Assembly: GCA_030522415.1 (NCBI GenBank)
Contig: CM060130.1
Location: forward strand, 21,526,965-21,590,964
Source: Channallabes apus
Taxonomy: Eukaryota; Chordata; Actinopteri; Siluriformes; Clariidae
Direction of reading: 5' to 3'
Length of the DNA: 64,000 bases
Under the pieces are notes generated by a model that did no database searches, was not told the DNA's origin, and worked only from the letters and a program-made list of their open reading frames with translations. A program made the translations under genes and the position numbers. Of the stretch, positions 54,521 to 64,000 are shown one piece after another; the first letter of the stretch is position 1; every line of letters starts with the position of its first letter.

Positions 54521-56120
54521 ATCTTTTCATGACAGTAGCCACAAATCCCTTCTATTCAGCAGCTCGGAAGGTACTAGGGTTTTGCAGTTTCATGTCAGAA
54601 AGTACAGTAATTAAAGTTGTTTACAATAACTGTATAAAGAATGTGTTCGAGGAACAAGGAAAAGCTACAGAGGTGTTAAAGGTGGATAGAAGCAGAGGCT
54701 GGAGCATCGGACATGTACTTTTCAGATTGTTTACGTTTGATCTTTAATTAAGTCTGACTTAAGATCCTACTAAATCAACAATCCTATTAAAAAGTGACAT
54801 TTTAAATGAAAGTAAATTCAGAAAACACAGGGGAGAAATCCTGGAGGCAGAATATTCAATATTTTTAAGAAGACCCTAAATTAATGATGAAGATCTACAC
54901 CTTCATCTGTTTAAATACACTGTTGTGGTGAGTACCGAGGCAAAAAATTCAAACAGTGCATCACTGACTGAATGTTTATAGACCTGACTGTATGTACATA
55001 TTACTGTGGTAAAGCTTTAGGTAAAGTTTTATTTTTTACTTAACATAATTCAAAATACAATATAGACAAAAAAATTAAATCTAATCAATATTTAATGTGT
55101 CTTCGCTCTTTTGAATGCATACAGTCTTGTAGGGACTCTCACACACAGTTTTTTATGTTAGACTGTTTTTAGTTCATGCCACACTTCTTTCTGAGTACTC
55201 TTGTGGATTAAGGATGTCTCACTCGCTTCTGTCTCTCCATATAACATTTAGGAGTGAACCTGTATCTGTCAAGATATAAAGCCATCAGATACAGTTTCCC
55301 CTCAGTGGTTTTCTGTTCTGGGCAACAGAACTCGTTATTGAGCAAATCACGCAACTTCATTTCTGGAAAAATCTAAACAAAATAGTAGAGCAAAGGGAAA
55401 TATGATTTTAAAACCAAGATTTGATTAACACAACGCTTTAGTAATATTTATTTAAATAAAGACAAACCTTTCTCAAAATAGTGTGTAAAAATGACTCTGC
55501 CAACTTTTAACGTTGATGAGAAACTTCTGTGACACACTCACACTATGGCATAAAAGTTGAAGATCTTGCTATTAATGCTTCACTATTAATAGTAATTATA
55601 TTATTATTAATATTCTGTTATTATTTTAATACCTTTTAAATGTATTTTGATTTACACCAATGTTAGAATTACTAGTAATTAATGATGTTCAAGACACAAA
55701 TTTTTTTCTTGATTAATTTTGTTTGTTTGATTAATAAAATTAAAAATAAGGCTAGACTGATTTTAATAACTAGAGCGGTTCTTGATGTCAGGATCTTGCA
55801 TCTTCCAGCTTTGCACATGTCATTTAATTCCCTCCTTTCCTCCCTCGGACGCTGAGTGGCAGTAAAGTTCCAGTCTGTCTGATGTTGTGCTATAAAACAC
55901 CTCCACCTCAAGGTAAAAATATTCAGGGCTAAGATTTAAATATTTGGTGCTGAACCCCTGAATGATCGGACACTATGAGGCGACTGGTCGCATCTCCAAG
56001 CAGGTTGAACTGTAACAGTAAAGCACTGAAAATGATTTTATAAAATAATGATGCGTTATTATTGTTATTATCTTTAGGGATACTAAGATTAAATTTAGGG
56101 GTGCTTGATGTAGATGTGTA
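54521..56120. other. No gene recognised
   Basis: AT-rich sequence; short frames lack motifs. Confidence 0.5.
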
Positions 56121-56124
56121 GATA

Positions 56125-56465
56125 TATACAGGGTGGGTGAAAAGTAACTAGGCATTAAAATTTTGTAAAGTCCATATTTATAATACAAGTTTAAATACAA
56201 GTTTATTGAAACAAACGTTCTTTATTACATAGGAAAATGAAAGCAAATCTTTAAATTTCAACGTAGGCACCGGTGGAATCAGTCAACCAGTTTCCTTAAA
56301 CTGTCGGGGATGGAACACACAGTCTGCTGATGGATATTGGGATATTGAGGACCTCCTGAACCTGTGCCTCCGAGTCCTCCAGTGGTCGAGGCTTTGTCCT
56401 GTAGACCTCCGTCTTTGCGTGCGTGGCCCCACAGGAAAAAAGCACATGGAGCGAATATTTTTGTA
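56125..56465 (-). pseudogene. IS630/Tc1-mariner-type transposase C-terminal fragment
   Basis: In two minus-strand frames the sequence reads CAFFLWGHARKDGG and VYRTKPRPLEDSEAQVQEVLNIPI, then PDSLRKLVD/TGAYVEI, the C-terminal pattern after the last catalytic residue in DFFLWG-type transposases. It ends near a possible terminal repeat acagggtgggtgaaaagtaac at about 56128. Several frameshifts are present. Confidence 0.6.
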
Positions 56466-56469
56466 TACA

Positions 56470-57268
56470 TTTTTTTTGGCTCTGTATATTAGGAATATTC
56501 AACATCAGCATGAATAGAATAAACATAGCTGAAGTCATAAAATGTATTAATCATCATTAAGAGTATAAAACAATGAAAGAAGAGTTTTATCAGCCATTAT
56601 TTAAAGAACTGAACGATCCATCAATCATTTCAATAAAGAAAAAATATTTAGGAAATGTAAGAATAATACAAAAAATATAAATCACTTCAATACCTGGCCC
56701 TATAATGATATAACAAATATTCACAACACAGTTTTATAGTTGTTGTTTACTTTGTGTTATATACTGTAGTATGTGTTATATACTGTATATCGTACGGTTT
56801 GATTTGGAAAGATAAATAACATGACTAACCCGAGCCGCTGAGCGGATTTTATAGGAATACATCCCAGATAGCACATACACACGTCGCGAAGACGTCTATG
56901 CGGCGTCATCTTTTTCATCTGGCAGATGTCTGGCAAAGGGCGTTTGCTCATCTCGAAGACGTCGCCGAGACGTCCGACGCTTAGCCTCCGTATTTAAGAC
57001 TTAAATGAATTAAAACGTCGTTTTATTTAAAAAAAAAAAAAAACATTATTTTATTTAAATACCCTCGGCACGTCTGTACTGCTCCCTAATTCATGTTACA
57101 ATGACCAAATATGATAATAAATAAATAAACCACACTCTCAACTAATAATAAAATACATATTTGTTTATTTATATAAAAAAAAAATTTAATAACAAGCAAA
57201 CATTTGATTAATTTATACGAAAACGAGATAACAGCAACTTACAAATGAAGTCTCAATTTGCAAAGATA
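56470..57268. other. Repeat-rich, no gene
   Basis: Around 56870-56990 gacgtc/cgtcgcgaagacgtc motifs recur, probably part of a small repeat. The rest is AT-rich. Confidence 0.5.
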
Positions 57269-57783
57269 CACTCTAAAAAATGCTGGGTACTGGAGAAACA
57301 GATGCGTCTTGAGTCGTCGTTTAAAGATTGAGTAGTCGTCAAAGTCTCTGAGCTCCCACACCGCTGATGACGGTTCATCCTCCTCGGACATTTAAGGGAA
57401 AATGGCGTTAAATACAAGGTCTGTATTCACATGTTCACTCACCTAATGCACATATGACTGAAAAATTATTACTATATGTAACATTTATTACTGTTACCGT
57501 GTTAAGGTTACACACAAACTTTCCGGCTGGTCTGAGGTACTGGATGATAATTTAGCTGAGAATAGCTGCTAGTTAGCCATAAACCCCACCTGTGTATGAA
57601 AGAAACGGCTAAGATGTCTGAGCTTTTTAGCTTCTCTGTAGAATGTTTGCAGGGTTACGAAGATGGTGAAGTGATGAATGAACGCTAAACTGTTAACTGT
57701 AGTGTTAGCATGACGCAGGCATTTAGTTAGGTTGCTAGCGTTAGCAACCACTTTAGAACTTTATTAATCTCACTGCTTGAGAC

Positions 57784-57947
57784 TAGGGCTGCAACTAACG
57801 ATTATTTTGATAATCGATTAGTTGGCCGATTATTGTTTCGATTAATCGGATAAGCGCTTCTTTAATTTGGTGCTTTGCTTATAATTATATATAAAACCAT
57901 ACCAACATTTGACTTGTTTTTAACAATAATTGCAGATGGCAAGTTGA

Positions 57948-57998
<51 letters not shown>

Positions 57999-58829
57999 GT
58001 TAAAAAATACACTGACATATTCAGTTGTTAAGAATGACCTCAATTGTAAATTATCTTAAATTAATTCAACTTAAGAAGAATAATAGACTTCTAGATTATT
58101 ATATTATTTTTAATTGAAGTGGCTACTACATCCTTTTCACGGTTTATACATTATTTCGATCCTCTCGTGTATTTTATCCTTTTGTTTGTTGTCTCAATAA
58201 AAAAAAAATAAAATAAAATAAATATATAGACCATTTTGCTATACTAGACATTCTCGTAATACGTCGACGTAGGGAGAAAAATAAATGGCCGCTACTTGGT
58301 TCACTTTGTTTATTTTGCCCTTTTTCCGCATTTCCCTCTGTACAGCGTGTAGGATGATGGGATATATCTGGTCCTCCGAAGTGTAAAATGAACGTGAAGA
58401 AAACGAACTAGAAGTGTTTTCCTTGTGTTCGTTGGGATTTGAACGCCGAGAAAAAGCTGCATGCAGCCGGACAAATGCACGTCTCCAAATGAACTCTCTC
58501 ACTGACTCCTGTGTAGAAAACCCTCGGCACTTCATCCGCGCTCACCGGACACTACGACCGGCAGAAAACCGCTCGCTTTTAACACCCGATAAGAAGCGTT
58601 TAATGTAAATTGCTCCCATACATTGGAGGACTTGGGGCGCGCGCTTTTTCCTGCAAACGCTTCTGTAACCGCCATTGCGCGAGCGACTGTGTATCTGTGT
58701 GTATTTGTGCATCTTGTGGTCGCGCTCCTCAATAACGTGAGCAGCCCAACTAATCGATAACGGCATTCGTTGACAACGAATTTCATTATCGACAATTATC
58801 AATTTTATCGATTAGTTGTTGCAGCCCTA
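57784..58829. mobile_element. hAT element in TA-flanked copy 2
   Basis: 1046 bp with ends TAGGGCTGCAACTAACGATT and complement, flanked by CTTGAGAC (57776-57783 and 58830-58837). The uninterrupted site is at 6011-6018 in copy 1 (as gtctcaag). No transposase seen. It contains a Harbinger-derived segment and a (TG)n run. Confidence 0.93.
58225..58592. mobile_element. Harbinger-derived segment inside the hAT
   Basis: About 370 bp match the interior of the Harbinger element at 59259-60056 (from gaccattttgctata to cccg near the end, including gatttgaacgccgag, gaactctctcactgactcct and cttcatccgcgctcaccgg), but the terminal ends are lost. Confidence 0.82.
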
Positions 58830-59258
58830 CTTGAGACAATAAAATGCTGGTGTGTTACAAAACACTGACCCTCTCACAAATATACAGACCTGCTAACCCT
58901 CCCATTTTTCACCAGCTAGTAATTTACTCTGCGGTCAAATTTCTCCTGCGTTTCTCCCGAGTTATAACAATATTTTACACCTTTCCCCCTTTGGCAAGTA
59001 TGCTAATGTGTCACCAGTAATAGCATGTAAGCTAACCAGGTAGCTCTCTTTAACCAAAGTTAAATTAACTATCAGTCAGTGCGGCAACTACAGGAAAAAG
59101 TACCACAGCTGTACAGATAACTACTAGATGGAAGTATTAATATTTTGGTGAATGTAATGTACCAGTATGACACCAGCTATGAAATTATTTCAGTAATTAG
59201 CTTAAAATCAATGCAGACCACAATATCAACTAGTCTGACATAAAGAGTTGTATCCTAA

Positions 59259-60056
59259 GGCCTTGTTCACACGGGCGTAAAATTTTTGGATAAACGAACG
59301 AACTCTGAACGTCCTATATGTTGCGTTTTGTACTGCCGCTCGATTGATTTCTACACTGGCGTTTGTTTGTCTCTGTCTAACGACAGCCTGCAGCCCAAAT
59401 TGTAGTTTGTGTGTTTAACCTGTAGGGGGCAGTGTGTCGGGAACTGGATATGAAAGCCCTTGTCATTTTATTTGAGGTGCCTCCTTTTAATATGGACCAT
59501 TTTGCTATATTAGACATTAATCTTATTATTTAAAAAATTCTAATTAAATGATTATATTTTTATAATATATAAAAATATTTTTACAAATAATACGGCGACG
59601 TAGGGAGAGAAAAAAAAATCGCCGCCGCTACTGGGTTCACCCTCTGACTGCACAACGTCGGATTAAAGGAAGTTTTTTGTGGTTTATGAAGAAATGCGAA
59701 CATTTCCGTGTAAGTTTTATTTTTTAAGCATTTTATTTTTCCCTTTTTTCCCCTCTGTATAGCGTGTAGGATCATGGGATATATCCGGTCCTCCGTAGCG
59801 GAAAAAGGACTCGGAGAAAACGGACTTGACGCGGTTTCCTTGCGTTCATTAGGATTTGAACGCCAAGAAAAAGCTGCATGCAACGTTTTTTTAACACCGT
59901 ATAAACACGCAGCCGGACAAACGCACGTCACCAAAGCCCGTGTGAACTCTCTCACTGACTCCTATGTGTAGAAAACCCTCTGCGCTTCATCCGCGCTCAC
60001 CGGACGCTACGAACGGCAGAAAAACGGTCGTTTTTATCGCCCGTGTGAACAAGGAC
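59259..60056. mobile_element. PIF/Harbinger-type element
   Basis: 798 bp with ends GGCCTTGTTCACACGGGCG and the complement of GTCCTTGTTCACACGGGCG, flanked by TAA (59256-59258 and 60057-60059). The empty site is 5591-5593 in copy 1. A 3-bp TAA duplication fits PIF/Harbinger. Non-autonomous. Confidence 0.9.
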
Positions 60057-60258
60057 TAAAAGCCATGCTTATTTTGCTGTTTTATGTTTGGTAGTAGCTG
60101 TCTCCATGTTTTTGTTTCAGGTTACCTATACCCTATCTTAATGGACAGCTTTGTAATTTTTTTGTATCAATCCTATTACACACTAAATTGATAGTCTTAT
60201 TCAGTTTAATCTTTGCTATTCAACAAAATTTTAACTTTTTCATTTCTTTCTTTCTAAG

Positions 60259-60360
60259 GTTGGCACCAACATGGTGGAATACCTCCAGCAGGCTGAAGTG
60301 TCGAGGCCGTACCCCTACATCCTGACGTTGGGAGATAATGACCAGCGCTGCTCTCAGTAA
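60259..60360 (+). other. Exon-like coding block inside TA-flanked element, copy 2
   Basis: Counterpart of 5290-5391: acceptor tttctttctaag, then 33 codons (VGTNMVEYLQQ to DNDQRCSQ) and TAA. Copy 1 differs by one residue near the end. Retention of the frame and splice site in both copies suggests that it derives from an exon. Confidence 0.45.
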
Positions 60361-61011
60361 TGTTGTAATGTTGCTATGAAATAGCGAGGCCTACCTGAAA
60401 AGTCATAGACCGTGTTTGTATGTTAAAATGAGACCAGGGCTGGATAGTTTTGTTCTGCAGAAAAGATATCTGAAATCACAGAGAGATCCTGCTCCGTAGA
60501 AGCTGCCTCAGTCTATTTGTGCAATTACTCCATTCTGCCCTTGTCAGTAATAGTATAGTAATGATGTCACTGTTGATTATCTGTTCTTGTGCTTTTGAAA
60601 AATTAAATGTATTTTCTAAGAACATTTAATAGGATGTTGTTTATTGCATATATGTATGTTTTTTTTTTGTAATAGACCAGTATATCAAAGTAATTTAACT
60701 GTTTAATAGACATGGGTGTTTTTTTTTTTTTTTTTTTTTACAGATTCACTGTAAAACATGAAAATAATAACCTATTTGTGAGGTAGAATTAACCCAACAT
60801 TCCAGTTAAAATGAACCAACAAACCCCAGAACATTTGACCAATTTATGTGGTAGAATTAACCCAGCATTATAGTTAAATATGACGTAGCATTTGGATTGA
60901 ATATTTAACCCATCCTGCTGGGTTAAATTAACCCAGCATTTAGTTAGTCCTATATTTACCCAGCAGCTGGGTTAAAAAACCCAGTTTTTAAACCCAGCAT
61001 TTTTTAGGGTA

Positions 61012-61930
61012 TGGTGACGTTTCGCAAACTTTGCCTAAATCGCAGAGCTAGCGTTAAGCATATTTCAGCTTCTTCTATCTTGGCTAGTGTGTAGCGCAAG
61101 AACGTCCCATTAACTATGCGCAATGTTTCAGATTGTATGGCAAGTGTAAGCTCCTGTATCGGGTATGAGTCATAGTTGAAATAACGTGTAAACAGACGAT
61201 CAAAAAATCAGATATAGGCAACTAATGAGAATTGGGCATCGAGACCTGCAGTGTAAACGTAGCCGAAGATCTTTCCCAACAGCGCTTCCTCTCTGTTTTT
61301 AGTTTTTATAGCAGTCCAGGTTGAGAAGCTCAATCACTAATCACTAATTCTCGTCTCGAAATACAAGGCAATTAGCTATCTGCTGCCACCTACTGATATA
61401 GAAGAGTATGACATGATTACTCTGCCGGTGCAGACAGTGCGGGACACTCGACAATGGCATATTATTTGCAGACTTATTAGTTTTCAAAAAAAAATTTAGA
61501 CCAATTAGGTGAAATGTAATAATTTCCTACGGCACACCTGACAATCTCTCACGGCACACTCTTGTCCCGCGGCACAGTGGTTGAAAAACGCTGCCTTAGA
61601 CAACCACTGCGTTTGTTCACTTCTAACCAGTCATCACGTGTGATACGTGTCTTGTGGAGACGACTTGTTTGCCTATTTACGTTTGAAAGCGTCTGGTGAA
61701 AACACGTCCATTACTACTGTATGTAATGGACAACACGTCCATTACTATGTACCATGTAATGGTCCTTATACCATTTATGGAACTTTTTCCAATTAATCTG
61801 TTCAAAAGTTATTCTCTCTGTAGCTTTACTCCAGTGTATGTGTCCTGGTCCCGATAACTTAAACAACGTAATGTCTTCTTTTTCTTCATTGAAAATTGAT
61901 TGGTCAAAAGACGTTTAGAAGGCAGGGGTG
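61012..61930. other. No gene recognised
   Basis: AT-rich sequence; nothing supported. Confidence 0.5.
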
Positions 61931-61938
61931 GTTGTAAA

Positions 61939-62350
61939 CAACTGTATAAACAATTAAGAGACAACTACCCTTAATGATCTTTACATATGTTGACTTAAGC
62001 TGTCAAAATTAGTTTGATGTTTTGTATATCCCAGATGGGAAAGAAGTAAAAAACAATCACTTTCACAGGAAAGGAAACACCAATTTTCTTAATGACTTAA
62101 ACATGTGTAAACATTTACTACTTGACTTGCCACCCATTCTTAATGACTTAAATGACTTAAACAACTGTATCAACAATTAAGAGACAACTACCCTTAATGA
62201 CCCTTCCATATGTTGACTTGAGCTGTCAAAATTAGTTTGATGATTTGTAGACTCTTGCTGGAAAGAGACACCAACATTCTTAAAGACTTAAACATGTGTC
62301 AACTTTTACTTTCACGGGGAAGACACAACTACTCTTAATTACCCTTTAAT
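61939..62350. repeat. Short tandem duplication (about 223-bp period)
   Basis: The block caactgtataaacaattaag ... caaaattagtttgatg (61939-62024) recurs at 62162-62247, with a third partial copy near 62320-62350. Confidence 0.75.
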
Positions 62351-64000
62351 ATGTCACCTTTGACATTTAGCTGTAAAATATAGCGATGACCTATAGCTTT
62401 GACCTTTGAGCAAACAATCAAAGTTTTTAACATTTCCCCCTCTATATCTCTCTCCTGTCTTGGCTAACAGTATCAGACAAATACTTAAACTTCATTTCCC
62501 ACACAGAAATAACCTATACAGTATAAACAGATATGTTTCAATATAGGTTTTGATATAGGTTTTTAATATATGTGACATATATAAAATTGGCCGTTTTCCT
62601 ATTTTATATGTACATATATGTCCACATACTGTATAGAGGAAAGGTAGGATTAAGAAGTGAGCAAGTGATGAATTAGTATTATAGGTCCCAAGCAGATACA
62701 GTAACAATAATGGGTGCCCTACCTTATGCAGTCTCCATTGATGGCTAATAAACATTGATACAAGTAGGCTATGGTTAAAGTGGTGAACTTATAAAGTCTT
62801 AAATGTTTTGTTTTCCCTTCTCAACGCATTATGCATTTACTCACCAATAATGGCTACCTTTTTAATTTGGTCAAGTCTCCAGCAGCAGATTCCGTACCAT
62901 GGCAGTAGCAGAGGTGGCAAGGCGGGCTTCTCTCCACGCTTCTGCCTGGCAAAACACCCCAGAGCCCTTTATAACTTCAATCTGAAAAATTATTTCACAT
63001 CACAATATTAATTTATTGGCAACTTTTAGAAACTTTTCATGTTTCATACTGATTCTTATGTTTAGCTTCCCAATAGTTAATAGGATTTTATGTATAAATG
63101 CAGATTAATGATAAAGATACCTGCAGGGTAAAACTGCAACATGAACAGTACAAAATTAAAACTGAAAAAAGACGGACATTCAGAGTAAAACAGTGCAAGA
63201 TAAAAATAAAAAACCTGTACAAAACATACATGCAGGGTAAGCATTGGTGGGAGCAATGTCCAAGCAGTGTAGAGAAATATTTCTGTACGACTTCATTGTT
63301 TTGTGCTGTGTAGTATAGTATTGTAATAGCTTATCAGAGGGATCAACTCCCCATGTGCTGGTTGTACGCAGTCACAGGACATGTCCTACGTAAGGCAGTA
63401 TTTTAGCCACCTGGAACTAGCTTGTTTGTGCTAAATAACATTACCGATAGCAGTGTTATAAGCTAACCAAAATGGAGCCAAATACACATTAGCGACCATA
63501 ATCTAAAGCTATCCAAAACAAGGTGAATATAAACATCTGTAAACTCCATAAGGCATTAGCTTAGCCACCGGGAAATATCATGTTTGTGCTACATGAGGCA
63601 GCATGTTAGCATGATTTACCTAAACTATATAAATGGCATTGAAAGCCAATGTGTCACACAAGCTGACAAGAGCTAGCTGTAGTGAGGAAAATATTTACTA
63701 ATATTAGTTTAATATTATCAGAATAAGAGTTATATAAGACTTAATAACTTACCCAGTGTAGCATGGGTCTATTCTCTGTTCAAAATGCTCCCGTTCATCG
63801 TCGGAGTCACACAGTCTTCTTCTGAGGTAAATGTAAACTCCTCCAACTTTCCAGAACATTCTGAAGAGTTTCCTCAGATGTGTAAGCGCGTGCCATCTTC
63901 CAAAACGTGCAGAAAATTCACTAAATCGGAGTATTTTCAAGCCTGTCTCTCTGTGTTCGTTTTTCATGCCTGTGTCCGGGGGGCGTGGTCTAGTATGTAA
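62351..64000. other. No gene recognised
   Basis: Only short motif-free frames and AT-rich sequence are seen; I find no RNA gene or element end. Confidence 0.5.

Larger units (their letters stand above)
57269..61009. mobile_element. TA-flanked element, copy 2 (inverted, with insertions)
   Basis: Same ends as 4661-6636 in inverse orientation (CACTCTAAAAAATGCTGGGT at the left; cagcattttttaggg at the right) with TA at 57267-57268 and 61010-61011. The right terminus lacks two bases relative to copy 1. After subtracting the hAT and Harbinger insertions the length is about 1.89 kb. Confidence 0.85.

Overview
The window looks like teleost fish genomic DNA, possibly an ostariophysan such as a catfish (a guess from repeat character only). 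It is AT-rich and almost free of conventional host genes. Most of it is transposable elements nested in one another: BEL/Pao and DIRS retrotransposons, an L2-type LINE with an esterase ORF1, Tc1 transposons with long terminal inverted repeats, hAT and Harbinger elements, and tRNA-derived SINEs. No bacterial gene structure is present. The features that look like host genes are very short exon candidates with splice sites.

Layout. 1-13599: a broken BEL/Pao element (copy 1, minus strand), truncated at 888 against a duplicated 250-bp repeat. Its protease region is split by a 6772-bp insertion (3944-10715) flanked by TA, which itself carries a second TA-flanked element (4661-6636). 13600-26060 and about 28700-45420: two copies (A and B) of a tandemly duplicated unit of about 5.2-5.7 kb, each containing two related subunits with micro-exon candidates. 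Copy A received a hAT element (14036-15209) and a second Pao element (18489-24529), which was hit in turn by a membrane-protein-coding retroposon (19094-20335) and an apparently intact Tc1 (22174-23793). Copy B received a DIRS element (31719-42302), itself interrupted by an L2 LINE, an L2 tail, a broken Tc1 and a retroposon tail. 26200-28620: tandem repeats and a large inverted repeat.

46522-50466: an LTR-bounded element with a 5-bp target duplication and no reverse transcriptase. Its only ORF starts inside the 5' LTR, runs through about 2.3 kb of Ser/Ala/Pro/Thr tandem repeats, and stops on the first bases of the 3' LTR. 50467-57268: LINE debris, a diverged relative of the A/B unit and weak exon candidates. 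57269-61009: a second copy, inverted, of the 4661-6636 element, carrying a hAT and a Harbinger insertion with clean target duplications. 61010-64000: no gene recognised.

Because several segments are duplicated, many insertions can be compared with an uninterrupted paralogous site inside this window, which fixes ends and relative order. The most unusual objects are the LTR-to-LTR repeat ORF, the 1.24-kb retroposon encoding a 137-residue membrane protein, and the duplicated micro-exon cassettes.
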